Of a stretch of DNA of 64,000 bases, positions 37,272-46,329 are shown in pieces (positions within the stretch are counted from its first letter, which is position 1; every line of letters starts with the position of its first letter). The notes below the pieces were generated by a model. That model saw only the letters and a program-made list of their open reading frames with translations, ran no database searches and had not been told where the DNA came from. The stretch is from Methylomonas sp. (GTDB lineage: Bacteria; Pseudomonadota; Gammaproteobacteria; Methylococcales; Methylomonadaceae). The stretch covers positions 57,533-121,532 of the forward strand of contig PESC01000024.1 of NCBI GenBank assembly GCA_002929135.1, read 5' to 3'. The position numbers and the translations under genes were made by a program.

Positions 37272-38101
37272 TGCGTTGATTCAGGCTGAGCAAGACGTAC
37301 CAACACTTCTCCGCGCCCGGTTTCCGCCATGTCGCCGCCGAAACGGCGGACGCGGTTGAAGGCCACGCGGCTGTCGGCGAAGCGGGAATCCAGACCTTTG
37401 AACGATGCGAACAAAATCGGCAAAAAAGCCAGGGTGTGCGAGCCGCAATCGTTGAAGCTTGCAGGCAGGTGTGGCGGGTTCCACAGCAGCAGGGTGCCAC
37501 GGCGCATGGCGTAACCGGCATGACGTCCGACGCTGCCCATGACGGCTATGGTGCCCGCCACCATGCGCGAGCCGCAATATTCACCGGCGTTGCCTTCGAT
37601 CAGAATCTGGCCACGGCGCAAGTGATCGCCGCAGCGGTCGCCGACATGGCCTTTGACGACCACGGTGCCGCCTTTCATGCCCTGCTTGCTGCCGGGCAGG
37701 GCGCCGCCGAGGAAATCACCGGCATTGCCTTCGATCTGGATCAGGCCGTTTTTCATCTCGCAGGCGGCATACAGTCCGGCGTTGCCGCTGACCGTGATGC
37801 TGCCCGCTTTCATCTGCAAGCCTAGATAGGCGCCGGCGTTGCCCTCCACCCGAATCGAACCGCCATTGAGTGCCTTGCCGATGCAATCCAGCTTTTCGCT
37901 GTGGCTACGGAAGACTAGGTTTTGTGCATCGCTGCCGCTGATGTCGAATAAGGTATCGACACGCAAGACCGCCTTGCCGCTGTGCAACTCGATGGCGGCG
38001 ATGGCGGCAAGGCTCAGGCCCTCCAGTTTCTGACAGACCAAGGGCGACAGGTCGACGCGCTGTGCTGGGGCCTGTTTCAGCGTGAAAGTTAATGCGCTCA
38101 T
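37268..38101 (-). CDS. fhcC: formylmethanofuran dehydrogenase / Fhc complex subunit C
   Basis: 277 residues. The middle (about 75-205) is a row of GNAG-type beta-helix repeats: RVEGNAGAYLG, TVSGNAGLYAA, QIEGNAGDFLGG, VVKGHVGDRCG, LIEGNAGEYCGSR and AVMGSVGRHAG. This is the parallel beta-helix fold of FwdC/FmdC and glutamate-synthase gamma domains. In methylotrophs FhcC is a structural subunit of the formyltransferase/hydrolase complex that releases formate from formyl-methanofuran. The ATG overlaps the fhcD stop by 4 bp. FhcA and FhcB, the other subunits, are not adjacent here. Confidence 0.93.
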   Translation of the reverse strand: MSALTFTLKQAPAQRVDLSPLVCQKLEGLSLAAIAAIELHSGKAVLRVDTLFDISGSDAQNLVFRSHSEKLDCIGKALNGGSIRVEGNAGAYLGLQMKAGSITVSGNAGLYAACEMKNGLIQIEGNAGDFLGGALPGSKQGMKGGTVVVKGHVGDRCGDHLRRGQILIEGNAGEYCGSRMVAGTIAVMGSVGRHAGYAMRRGTLLLWNPPHLPASFNDCGSHTLAFLPILFASFKGLDSRFADSRVAFNRVRRFGGDMAETGRGEVLVRLAQPESTH

Positions 38102-38994
38102 GCCATGATCTCCTGCAAATGAAAGTGGAAGGGGCCGAGTTTGCCGCCGTAGTTACCGGCACTGATACGCCGGATGCCCGCCGCCGCGCCCAGATCGCAA
38201 ACCGCCTGGATGCCGACGCGCATGGCCTGGGCGATGTCTTCTTTGGTCAAGCCGTCGATGACGATTTCCATCACCGATTCGATTTCCGCCGACAGGTCGG
38301 TTTCGGTCACGCCTTTCAAAGTGGGGCAGAAGGCATCGTTGGTTGAAGCGTTCAAGGTTTTGTACTTGGAACCCACCTTGGAACCAGAGCGCACCACGCC
38401 ACCAGGAAACGGCATGATGACGTTGGGAACTTGCCGCATGGCGTCGATGGCCGCTTCGCAGGCTGCCAGGGCTTGCGGTTGCGATTCGGCCAGCACCAAG
38501 AAATTGCCGCCGCCCACCGCATCGACCATGCCGGTGGTGGCTTCGGTGAGGAATTCACCATCCATCACCGGCACCCGCCAGTAACGCTTGCCGCCGATTT
38601 TCTTGGCAATCTGGAAACCGTCGCCGAAATAGCGCAGATTCTTGCCCAAGGGAATGGGTTTGCCGCCGCTGATGCCGGCGAACAGCGCCGAGGTCGGCGA
38701 GGTCAGCACACATTGACCGGCACGGGTTTCCAGTTGCTTGGCCAGGCCCTTGCCGCCCATGGCGTAAATCATGACCGCAACGCCGGGGCGACCGTCCGGG
38801 GTTTCGTCCGGCGACAGCACCCGCTCGATACCGGCCTCGCAGCCGCAGGCAATGACCGAGGTAGCAAAGCCAGTCATGGCTTGTGCGGAAATCATCGCCC
38901 ATTTCTCGTTCTGGGCGGTGATGATGGCGCGCGTTGCCTTCATGGGGAAGGCCTCGGCGAAGGTGTCATCCAGGGTTACGCCGTTAATCATCAT
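38098..38994 (-). CDS. fhcD: formylmethanofuran-tetrahydromethanopterin N-formyltransferase
   Basis: 298 residues, the normal Ftr/FhcD length. It begins INGVTLDDTFAEAFPM and holds the family's TAQNEKWAMISAQAMTGFATSV, VIACGCEAGIER, PDGRPGVAVMIYAM, and the C-terminal NASTNDAFCPTL. FhcD moves the formyl group between formyl-tetrahydromethanopterin and methanofuran during oxidation of formaldehyde to formate, the main C1 oxidation route of methanotrophs and other methylotrophs. It is the first gene of a unit fhcD-fhcC-radical SAM. A second ATG stands 3 bp inside. The 168-bp leader has no clear promoter boxes. Confidence 0.96.
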   Translation of the reverse strand: MMINGVTLDDTFAEAFPMKATRAIITAQNEKWAMISAQAMTGFATSVIACGCEAGIERVLSPDETPDGRPGVAVMIYAMGGKGLAKQLETRAGQCVLTSPTSALFAGISGGKPIPLGKNLRYFGDGFQIAKKIGGKRYWRVPVMDGEFLTEATTGMVDAVGGGNFLVLAESQPQALAACEAAIDAMRQVPNVIMPFPGGVVRSGSKVGSKYKTLNASTNDAFCPTLKGVTETDLSAEIESVMEIVIDGLTKEDIAQAMRVGIQAVCDLGAAAGIRRISAGNYGGKLGPFHFHLQEIMA

Positions 38995-39162
38995 GGTGGT
39001 TACTCAGGGTTTAGTATTCGGTTGATTTATCAGTATCGACCTGTTTCGATGCAAGCCTTGGGTTGCTGTCGATCGGTGCCATTTTATCCATTCGGCGCAA
39101 ATGCCAGCGTATTCCTCTTGCAATTTGGCTTGGTTTTCAAAACAAGCGCGGCGGGCGGGCTG

Positions 39163-40257
39163 TCATCGGCTGCCAACGCCTGGCTGGTTTACCGGAAAGG
39201 CAAACGGCCTGGCCAGTGGCTCGCCAATGAAAATGCCCTGACCAGGCTGGGCCACGCTTTTCCAGTACGCCTCGATCAAGGTGCTGCCGCGCAGATAGTT
39301 GTAAAACACCACCGCCGGATTTGGAAACTTTGCCGGGAAGTTGCACGGCTCCACCACCGCACCGTAACTCGCCGTTGCCCCGGCCTGTATCCATTCCACC
39401 ACGCTCATCTGGCTACTGCCCGACAGCACGCCGCCCAGCGATGTCAGGTGATCGGCAATGGCGCCGGGCAGGAAGCGGTTTTGCCGGATGTGCGGCACAT
39501 GGGTCAGGCCGGTGAAATAAAACATGACATCCTGACGGCCCGTGAGGTAATCCTGTTCCAGGTACTCCACCGGCCAGAAGGGCTGCAAGGCACGGGCAAT
39601 ATCGGCAAACACCACAGCTCGGCTGCTTCTTGCCACATCGGAGGTTTTCAGCAGATAAGCCGTACCCAGAGGCTGCGAGTAATCCGCCGCGACACCTCGA
39701 TCGATCAAAGCCTTGGCTTCATTCAAACTCGGTGCCGCCAGCAACATGGCTGGTCGCCAGCCGTGGGTGTCGAAAGGTCGGCTGGTTTCTGATGCGAAGT
39801 AAGGGCTGCTCAGCGTCGGCTTGCAGCCTTCGGCGCAAAACGCCATGCTGAAGCCCGCCGCAAACGCCGTGGTGATGGACATGCACTCGACACGAAAAGG
39901 CTGCAACCAGGCCAGCGCATAGGCCTGAACCTGTTTGGGCGTTTGCGCATCGACGCTTTGCTTGATGGCGGCGAATTCGCGGTGGCTCAACACCGCCTTG
40001 CCGACAGGCATCCGAATATGGATGACATTGGCTGCCGGAATGCGGCGACGCTGGCGGTAGTAGTCGGCAATGGCGACGCTCAGCGGATCGTTGTCATTGA
40101 CGATAATCGCCAGATCGCTGGCGCTCAAGGCTTTGACCGGGCGATAAAGCGGCGATGACTGCGCGGCCAGACATTCGCCCAATCCGCAACACAGCCATAG
40201 CACCACGATGCACCACACGCCCATCATCCGCTCATGGCCTGCAATGACAGCCGACAT
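39163..40257 (-). CDS. TIGR03790-type conserved protein, exported
   Basis: 364 residues from ATG 40257, 4 bp after the stop of the HupE-like gene. A signal segment follows (MMGVWCIVVLWLCCGLGECLAA). The body starts with ALSASDLAIIVNDNDPLSVAIADYY, then RRIPAANVIHIR and GKAVLSHREFAAIKQSV, as in TIGR03790 proteins, a conserved family without known function. Six or more cysteines occur, four of them near the front. It ends GIFIGEPLARPF. Its place at the end of the CopC/HupE unit suggests a role in the same process; this is inference. Confidence 0.75.
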   Translation of the reverse strand: MSAVIAGHERMMGVWCIVVLWLCCGLGECLAAQSSPLYRPVKALSASDLAIIVNDNDPLSVAIADYYRQRRRIPAANVIHIRMPVGKAVLSHREFAAIKQSVDAQTPKQVQAYALAWLQPFRVECMSITTAFAAGFSMAFCAEGCKPTLSSPYFASETSRPFDTHGWRPAMLLAAPSLNEAKALIDRGVAADYSQPLGTAYLLKTSDVARSSRAVVFADIARALQPFWPVEYLEQDYLTGRQDVMFYFTGLTHVPHIRQNRFLPGAIADHLTSLGGVLSGSSQMSVVEWIQAGATASYGAVVEPCNFPAKFPNPAVVFYNYLRGSTLIEAYWKSVAQPGQGIFIGEPLARPFAFPVNQPGVGSR

Positions 40258-40261
40258 CACG

Positions 40262-41362
40262 CTACAACACCGTACGTTCCAGCAGCCAGTAAAAACCGGC
40301 CAGACCAATGATCGCCGAGCAGATCGGCAACAGTTTCGCGGCAATGTCGGCACGGTTATTCAGTTGCCAGATCAGCGGTAATACCAGCGCTGCGATGGCA
40401 ATCTGGCCAACCTCGATGCCGAGGTTGAACGACAGCAAGGGCACCAGAATGCCGAAGTCACCGCTGTCTATGTGCATTTCGCGCAGCACGCTGGCAAAGC
40501 CGAAGCCGTGAATCAGACCGAATCCGAATGTCAGCCAATGGCGGCCTTTGGGGTGCTCGCCACGCAGCAGATTTTCGACGGCGACATAAACGATGGTCAC
40601 GGCAATCAAGGGTTCGACGATGCTGGGCGGCACATCGATCACATTCAAACCGGCCAGCGCCAGCGTGATGGAATGGGCAATGGTGAAGAAAGTGATGATT
40701 TTGATGGCTGGCCAGACGCTATGGGTTACCAGCAACAAGCCCAGCAAAAACAGCAAGTGGTCGTAACCGGTCACGATGTGCTCGACGCCCAGCATGAAAA
40801 AGTCGGTAAACGTCGATGCCATCTGCGTGTTTTCGGCGGCTTCACCGACGTGCCAGCTCAACTGACTGTTGTCCTGATTCAACAGGCGCTCGACCAAGGT
40901 ACGCCCCGTTTCATCGGTGACACGGACGAACTGCTGATGGCCTGGCGGTAACAGGTCGGGAAAACCCGATTGCAAACTGACATCGCGACCGGCAGCCACA
41001 CTGAAATGCAGAGTGACATGGACGTTGTTGTCGTCGAAGCGGGTTTCGCCCAAGCCGTCTGGGGCAGCTTCGACGCCATCGACAGCCAGGCGCAACCGTT
41101 GCGCCATCAGGGCAGCGATGCCGGGCTTGGCGGCATCGAGCTCATCCGGCGAGACCTCGGCATCCAAATCGGCATCCATAGGAACAAAAGCTTCGATGTC
41201 CTGCACGGCAAAGGTGGCGGACAGCTCGATGTTGCCAGGATGCTGGATGACGTCCACCGAACTGAGGCCGGGCGGATGGGCCGCAACCGGCGCCAACCAG
41301 AACAGCAGGGCGAAAACCAGCAGCATCGGCAAGCTGGGCCGCAAACGGCCATTTACCCGCAT
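40262..41362 (-). CDS. HupE/UreJ_2-like membrane protein
   Basis: 366 residues from ATG 41362. A TTG at 41371, overlapping the upstream stop, is a second possibility. A signal helix (LPMLLVFALLFWLAPVAAHP) is followed by a ~180-residue periplasmic domain with several Asp/Glu clusters (PMDADLDAEVSPDELDAA). Then six or so membrane segments start at FFMLGVEHIVTGYDHLLFLLGLLLV and include histidine-bearing FFTIAHSITLALAG and FGLIHGFGFASVL, the hallmark of the HupE/UreJ family, some of which carry nickel or cobalt. The metal here is unproven. It follows the membrane lipoprotein gene with 5 bp between. Confidence 0.82.
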   Translation of the reverse strand: MRVNGRLRPSLPMLLVFALLFWLAPVAAHPPGLSSVDVIQHPGNIELSATFAVQDIEAFVPMDADLDAEVSPDELDAAKPGIAALMAQRLRLAVDGVEAAPDGLGETRFDDNNVHVTLHFSVAAGRDVSLQSGFPDLLPPGHQQFVRVTDETGRTLVERLLNQDNSQLSWHVGEAAENTQMASTFTDFFMLGVEHIVTGYDHLLFLLGLLLVTHSVWPAIKIITFFTIAHSITLALAGLNVIDVPPSIVEPLIAVTIVYVAVENLLRGEHPKGRHWLTFGFGLIHGFGFASVLREMHIDSGDFGILVPLLSFNLGIEVGQIAIAALVLPLIWQLNNRADIAAKLLPICSAIIGLAGFYWLLERTVL

Positions 41363-41367
41363 GGCGC

Positions 41368-42030
41368 TCAAAACCTCTGGCCGCTGCTACCCGCATCGGC
41401 TTTGCGCGCACGGAGTCGGATGACGGCCAGCACAATCAGCCCGGCCACCAGCAGTGTGATCATGGCCGCTATCACGAAGGTGCCAACCGGAACGGCGTTA
41501 GGATCGACACCGACTTCCAGCGCGATACGGAAACGATCGTCCGCCTCGATCGCATCGCCGATCAGCAAATACAGCACGTAGATGCCTTTGCTGTCGATGT
41601 CGGCCTGGGCCTCGACCGCGCCGCGCGGATAGAGTTTGGCCGGAATCTCGATCAGGGTGCGCAGCTCGCGCAGATCATCGGGCGCGGGCTTGCCGGTTTT
41701 TTCGACTTCCACCAGCCTGATGCCGATGGGTGTGGCGCGGATGTCGCGATCGATCAGATCGGCGGTGAAGAACATCTTGCCGGTGCGGGGTATCTGTTGA
41801 CAGTAGGGTACGAAGGCCGCCTTGGCATCAGCGGGTTCCAGACCGGCAACCGGTTGCACATAGGTGCTGAAATGTACGACATAGAAATCGTTGGCAATGA
41901 TGCAGTCCAGATCGGGCCGGTTACCGATCGCATTGGATTGCTTGCTGGTCAGGCCGATCTGCTCGCAGCCCATGAGCAAGAACGCGAAAAACAGAACCAG
42001 GCCGAGTTTGTGTGGGCGGGGAGTCGTCAT
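41368..42030 (-). CDS. lipoprotein with C-terminal membrane anchor, unknown
   Basis: 220 residues from ATG 42030. The lipoprotein signal ends in FLLMGC. The body (about 30-175) includes two further cysteines (LDCII and PYCQQ). A C-terminal helix (TFVIAAMITLLVAGLIVLAVI) precedes a short basic tail. Having both a lipid anchor and a transmembrane helix is unusual and suggests an inner-membrane location with a periplasmic domain. I do not recognise the family. It follows copC by 32 bp and precedes the HupE-like gene in a tight unit. Confidence 0.7.
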   Translation of the reverse strand: MTTPRPHKLGLVLFFAFLLMGCEQIGLTSKQSNAIGNRPDLDCIIANDFYVVHFSTYVQPVAGLEPADAKAAFVPYCQQIPRTGKMFFTADLIDRDIRATPIGIRLVEVEKTGKPAPDDLRELRTLIEIPAKLYPRGAVEAQADIDSKGIYVLYLLIGDAIEADDRFRIALEVGVDPNAVPVGTFVIAAMITLLVAGLIVLAVIRLRARKADAGSSGQRF

Positions 42031-42062
42031 GATCGATCTCGAATGGAAGAGGGCAGCGAACA

Positions 42063-42434
42063 TCAGGGCGCTTTGACGGTGAAATTGAATTTGCCGGTGA
42101 CGATATGGGTATCCTTGGACACCACCCGGTAACGCACGGTATACACGCCGGGCGCCAATGGCGGCACGCTGGCAGTCAGGTTGGATGAATCGGTCAGGCT
42201 TTGTTCGACATCGTGATTGTCGACGCGCCTGCCCTCGCTGTCGATCACGGCCAGGGCCTTGTACTCGCTACGCACCCCTTCATTGAACCAGACGCTGATC
42301 TGTTTGGGCGATTCCGTCACCTCCTCATCCTTGGCCGGTTGCGATTTGACCAGAATGGCGTGTGCCTGCACGGTCACGGGAGCCAACAGGGTTGCGATCA
42401 GTAAAAAAGACGTTGTGATGACGGATTTGCGCAT
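42063..42434 (-). CDS. copC: CopC-domain periplasmic copper-binding protein
   Basis: 123 residues with a signal peptide (FLLIATLLAPVTVQA). The mature N-terminus starts HAILVKSQPAKDEEV, whose first histidine is the known copper ligand in CopC. The rest is an immunoglobulin-like fold with ISVWFNEGVRSEYKALAV, LAPGVYTVRYRVVSKDTHIVTGKFNFTV, where D-T-H supplies the other metal ligands. CopC proteins shuttle copper in the periplasm and often act with CopD for uptake. No CopD is seen here; the membrane partner could be the HupE-like protein two genes on. It lies 22 bp after the Asp-box gene. Confidence 0.92.
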   Translation of the reverse strand: MRKSVITTSFLLIATLLAPVTVQAHAILVKSQPAKDEEVTESPKQISVWFNEGVRSEYKALAVIDSEGRRVDNHDVEQSLTDSSNLTASVPPLAPGVYTVRYRVVSKDTHIVTGKFNFTVKAP

Positions 42435-42456
42435 GTCGTTCTCGCTTGGGTTCTGG

Positions 42457-43698
42457 TTATTGTTTGATTAGAGTCGATACCCATTGCCTGGAACCGCCCG
42501 CGCTCTGCGCCTGCCACAGAATCAGCCAGCCGTATCGGCTGACGACCACGCGGGGAAACGTGGCCGAAACCGCCGGTTGCGACAGGGTTCTGGCCGCCGA
42601 CCACGATGCGCCGCCATCCGATGATAGGCTGAGCTGAATGCTGGCACCGTTGTCGGTCATGGCATCCCAAACCGCCAGCCGATGCAGGGCATCGAGCGCG
42701 ACCAGATCGGCGTGAAAGGCGGTGGCATCGCCCATGCGACGGGGCTGCGACCAGCTTGCGCCGTTGTCGGTCGATTTCAGATGGTAAAGGCCGTTTTTTT
42801 GCTCGGCGCCGGTCCACACCAGAGCATCGACGGTTTTACTGCCAGACAGCGCCAGTGCGCCACCGTTGTGCGGACAGCCATCGAAATGCCAGTCAAACGC
42901 CCCGGCATGACCTTTCTGCTGCCAATGCTGACCGCCATCTGCTGACACCGCCAGCGCCATGTCTCGGGGTTCCATGTCGCGATACAGCGCAAACAGTTGC
43001 TGGTCGTGGTTGGCCAGCAGCCGGTTCCAGCAGCATGAACAACTCGAATCATCGAGGGTTTGTGCCTGTTGCCAGCCTTGTCTGTCATCGGTGTTCTGTG
43101 CGTAGCGCAGCCCCTGATGACCGTTCTCGTCTCTATCATCCAGCCAGACCAGGTGAAACCGACCGCCGGTGTCGGCGATCAAGTCCGGGTGCGACTGGTC
43201 GGTATCGATCGCACTGGGCCTTGCGCCCTGCGTCCAGTGCTGACCGCCATCGCTGGATGTCAGGCTCACCAGCGGCCCCATGCCCGGCATTTCACCGCCG
43301 ACTTGCCAGACCGCCATCAGCGTATCGCCGTGGGCGGCAATCTGCACATCGTTGCCCATGCGGGATTGCAGCGCCAGCAGCGCCGGATTTTGCGTGATTT
43401 CGGTGGCTGGCTGCCAGTGTTCGCCGCCATCGTCCGAGCGTACATAGCCGATGAAAGGTCGATCAGCGTGCTGATTACGAGCGGCGAACAGGGCATGAAT
43501 ACGGTCGCCGTCGCGGTAGACATCGAAGCTGATTAAATCGCCCAAACCCAGGGCATCGAAATCGACAGGCTGGTTGATCGACCCGGTTGCCTGCACGGAC
43601 ACGGCCTGATTGCTGCCGGAATGGCTACCGCAGGCCCACGCACTGGCAAGACAAGCCAGCACAACCAGTTTGAACCCTGCTGTTTTCAGATGCGTCAT
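42457..43698 (-). CDS. Asp-box (BNR) beta-propeller lipoprotein
   Basis: 413 residues from ATG 43698 with a lipobox (LASAWAC). At least five Asp-box turns S/TxDxGxxW are present (SDDGGEHW, SSDGGQHW, SADGGQHW, STDNGASW, SSDGGASW), spaced as in a six-bladed sialidase-type propeller. The Arg triad of true sialidases is not evident, so glycoside hydrolysis is unlikely. A cysteine cluster CSCC (in SSCSCCWNRL) and a few histidines may bind a metal such as copper. It is the first structural gene after the two-component system. A surface metal-binding or scaffold role is inferred from context. Confidence 0.75.
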   Translation of the reverse strand: MTHLKTAGFKLVVLACLASAWACGSHSGSNQAVSVQATGSINQPVDFDALGLGDLISFDVYRDGDRIHALFAARNQHADRPFIGYVRSDDGGEHWQPATEITQNPALLALQSRMGNDVQIAAHGDTLMAVWQVGGEMPGMGPLVSLTSSDGGQHWTQGARPSAIDTDQSHPDLIADTGGRFHLVWLDDRDENGHQGLRYAQNTDDRQGWQQAQTLDDSSCSCCWNRLLANHDQQLFALYRDMEPRDMALAVSADGGQHWQQKGHAGAFDWHFDGCPHNGGALALSGSKTVDALVWTGAEQKNGLYHLKSTDNGASWSQPRRMGDATAFHADLVALDALHRLAVWDAMTDNGASIQLSLSSDGGASWSAARTLSQPAVSATFPRVVVSRYGWLILWQAQSAGGSRQWVSTLIKQ

Positions 43699-43739
43699 CG
43701 GGAACCGTCGATTCTGTATGAAACTTGTAACATCATACC

Positions 43740-45167
43740 TCAAGCGATCGGCGATTCGACCGCCTGTGCCCGCCGGGGAAACCGCACCCAGGCTTGCAAA
43801 CCGCCGAGTGCCGATGGGCCAAATCCGCTGTCGGCGTCATGCAGATCGACGATACGTTGCACGATCGACAAGCCCAAACCGCTGCCTTCCGCCGTCTGCG
43901 CGGTTTCAACGCCGCGATAGAAACGCTGAGTGATGCGGCCATAGTCGGTGGCCGCAACCCCAGGCCCGCTGTCTTCGACGCTTACCCGGATGTCGCCATT
44001 ATCCGCGTGGGTGCTGACCAGCACCTTGCCACCGGGCGGCGTGTATTTGATGGCGTTGTCGATCAGATTGCGCAACAGAATGGCCAGCAGATGGGCATTG
44101 GCATCGAGCGCCAGCGTATCCGGCCCGAGCAATTCGATGTCGATCTGCTTGTCGTGGGCGTGATGTTCGAGGTCGGCGATAACCGACACCAGCATGGCAT
44201 GAACATCGAGCGGCGCTCGTTCCAGCCCGACGTTCTGATGCTGGACGCGGGCCAGGGTCAGTAATTGCTGCACCAGATGCGTCATGCGCAGCACGGCCTG
44301 CTGGCATTGTTGCAGGGCTTGTGTGCGCATCGCGGGGTCGGTGGCTTTTTGCGCGACTTGCAGTTGCGTGCGCAAACCCGCCAGCGGTGTGCGCAATTCG
44401 TGGGAAGCGTCTGACGTGAAGTGGCGCTCATGGGTAAATGCCTGTTCCAGCAGAGCGAACAAGGCGTTGATCTGCTTGAGCATCGGCAAAGCCTCGTCCG
44501 GCATGTCGAGCAGCGACAAGGGCTGCAAATTGCCCGCCTGCCGAGTTGCCAGTTGCTTGACCACGCGATCGAGTGGGCGCAATGTACGGCTGACGATGAG
44601 CCAGATCACGCCACCTAGCACCGGCAACACGATCATCAGGCTGATGACCTGGTGACCGGCAACGGCGCTGATGAGTTGCTGACGAATGTCGTCGCGCTGG
44701 CCGACATGAATCACGTAATGGCCATTGTCGGTGCTGATGCTGAACACATGCCAGAGCTGATCGTTGATGACGGTGTCGCTGAAACCGTTGCGGGTCAGCG
44801 ATAGCGCAAAGTCCGGCGCACTTTCCGAACGCAGGATCACACCCTTAGCCACCGAGCGCAGTTGAAAGGCAATTTTGCGTTCGTATTTGTGACCGAGTAT
44901 CGGCATGAAAAACAAATCTGGCTTGTCGCTGCCGTCCCACAGCGCATCCAGCCGTTGCCGTTGCTGCAACATGTTTTCGACGAAGTAATGCGCGACACGG
45001 GCCGATTGCGCGAGTTCGGCATTGGTCAGTTCGGCGATTTCATCGCGGGTTCGCTGGTAAGTGACGTAGGCGGTGATGCCCCACACGCACAGCAGCGCCG
45101 TCAACAGATAGCACAGGAATTGCTGCTTCAGCGAGCGCGGACGCAAACGCATGGCGCGGCCAGCCAT
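43740..45167 (-). CDS. sensor histidine kinase, QseC-like
   Basis: 475 residues from ATG 45167, which shares one base with the stop of the response regulator (TGATG). A first helix (FLCYLLTALLCVWGITAYV) and a second (VISLMIVLPVLGGVIWLIV, near 180) enclose a periplasmic sensor of about 140 residues. HAMP-like text follows, then the phospho-acceptor box DASHELRTPLAGLRTQL, N box LIDNAIKYTPPG, and G boxes DSGPGVA and GSGLGLSIV. It phosphorylates the partner regulator. The signal is unknown; a metal signal is inferred because the genes just downstream encode CopC and HupE-like proteins. Confidence 0.92.
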   Translation of the reverse strand: MAGRAMRLRPRSLKQQFLCYLLTALLCVWGITAYVTYQRTRDEIAELTNAELAQSARVAHYFVENMLQQRQRLDALWDGSDKPDLFFMPILGHKYERKIAFQLRSVAKGVILRSESAPDFALSLTRNGFSDTVINDQLWHVFSISTDNGHYVIHVGQRDDIRQQLISAVAGHQVISLMIVLPVLGGVIWLIVSRTLRPLDRVVKQLATRQAGNLQPLSLLDMPDEALPMLKQINALFALLEQAFTHERHFTSDASHELRTPLAGLRTQLQVAQKATDPAMRTQALQQCQQAVLRMTHLVQQLLTLARVQHQNVGLERAPLDVHAMLVSVIADLEHHAHDKQIDIELLGPDTLALDANAHLLAILLRNLIDNAIKYTPPGGKVLVSTHADNGDIRVSVEDSGPGVAATDYGRITQRFYRGVETAQTAEGSGLGLSIVQRIVDLHDADSGFGPSALGGLQAWVRFPRRAQAVESPIA

Positions 45168-45826
45168 CAATCCTGGTCGATGATGTAACCCACGCCGCGC
45201 AGGGTGCGGATTAACGCAGCATCCAGTTTTTTACGCAGATGGTGAATGTGAACTTCCACCGCGTTACTCTCGACTTCCGACCCCCAAGCATACAAGGCCT
45301 CTTCCAGACGGGCGCGGGAGATGACGCGGCCAATGTGACTCATCAGATAGCTGAGAATGTCGTATTCCTTTTGCGACAGCTCCACCGGTTGGCCATTGAA
45401 ATGAACCTTGCGGGCGGCAGGATCGATGACCACCCCCCGATGTTCGATCAGCGGCAGGGCATGGCCGTCGTGGCGTCGGCTCAGCGCCCGCAACCGGGCG
45501 CAGATTTCGGCCAGGTCGAACGGCTTGCAGACGAAATCGTCAGCACCACTGTCCAGACCGGCCACCCGTTCCGCCACGCCATCACGGGCGGTGAGCACCA
45601 GCACCGGCGTACTGTCCTTGCGCCTGCGCAGATTCTTCAGCACGCTCATGCCATCCATGCGCGGCAGGTTCAAATCGAGCACGATCAGATCGTAATGATT
45701 CAGCTTCAAGGCCTCGTCGGCCTGGGCGCCGTCGGTCAGCCAATCGACGGCATAGCCTTCTAGGGTCAGGCCGGCTTTCAGGCCATCGCCCAGAATGGCA
45801 TCGTCTTCTATCAGTAACAGTCGCAT
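45167..45826 (-). CDS. OmpR-family response regulator
   Basis: 219 residues. The receiver domain has LLIEDDAIL, phospho-acceptor Asp in YDLIVLDLNLPRMDG near 51 and Lys in DFVCKPF near 102. The C-terminal winged helix spans about 125-219 and ends LIRTLRGVGYIIDQD. It is of the QseB/PmrA/CopR type. It precedes its kinase gene and probably controls the genes that follow. No operator repeats were identified upstream. Confidence 0.95.
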   Translation of the reverse strand: MRLLLIEDDAILGDGLKAGLTLEGYAVDWLTDGAQADEALKLNHYDLIVLDLNLPRMDGMSVLKNLRRRKDSTPVLVLTARDGVAERVAGLDSGADDFVCKPFDLAEICARLRALSRRHDGHALPLIEHRGVVIDPAARKVHFNGQPVELSQKEYDILSYLMSHIGRVISRARLEEALYAWGSEVESNAVEVHIHHLRKKLDAALIRTLRGVGYIIDQD

Positions 45827-45882
45827 GATGGGTGTTGTTCAGCCTGAATCGTCAGGCAAATGATGATGAGGGACGGGCGTAT

Positions 45883-46326
45883 TCAATCGCAAGGTTCGAC
45901 ATCCAGAACCATGCCTCTGACTGCGATGACGCGCACCTTGCTGCCTTTTTTGCAGTCTTGGCCCTCGACACGCCAGAAGGTATCGTCGACCTTGATTTTG
46001 CCTCGGCCATTGTCGATGGCTTCCACCAGAGTAAAACTCCGACCGATATAGTGCTGGCCGCGACGGTTGAGCAAGGGTTGATCGCTGCCTTGCGCTTTGG
46101 CGCTCATGAACCGGCGCCACACCAAAATGGATGCCACCGCCAGCACGGAAAACAACAGCAACTGGCCTTCAAATGACAGCCCTGGCATCACCAGTAAAAG
46201 CGAGCCGACGACGAACGCCGATACGGCCAGCCATATAAAGAAGAAGCCGGACACCAGCAGTTCGATGACCAGAAAACCGGCCGCCGCCACCCACCAATAC
46301 CAAAACTCGATGCCCCATTCAGCCAT
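45883..46326 (-). CDS. NfeD-like membrane protein
   Basis: 147 residues: two to three hydrophobic helices (WYWWVAAAGFLVIELLVSGFFFIWLA; VVGSLLLVMPGLSFEGQLLLFSVLAVASI), then an OB-fold (NRRGQHYIGRSFTLVEAIDNGRGKI) of the NfeD type. NfeD proteins pair with SPFH proteins in membrane microdomains; the paired gene lies 3 bp upstream. Short-form NfeD without the protease domain. Confidence 0.9.
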   Translation of the reverse strand: MAEWGIEFWYWWVAAAGFLVIELLVSGFFFIWLAVSAFVVGSLLLVMPGLSFEGQLLLFSVLAVASILVWRRFMSAKAQGSDQPLLNRRGQHYIGRSFTLVEAIDNGRGKIKVDDTFWRVEGQDCKKGSKVRVIAVRGMVLDVEPCD

Positions 46327-46329
46327 GGC

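Noticed and set aside
42457..43698. Sialidase function of the Asp-box lipoprotein
   Set aside because: Asp-box turns alone do not give catalysis; the arginine triad was not found and the neighbours are metal-related.
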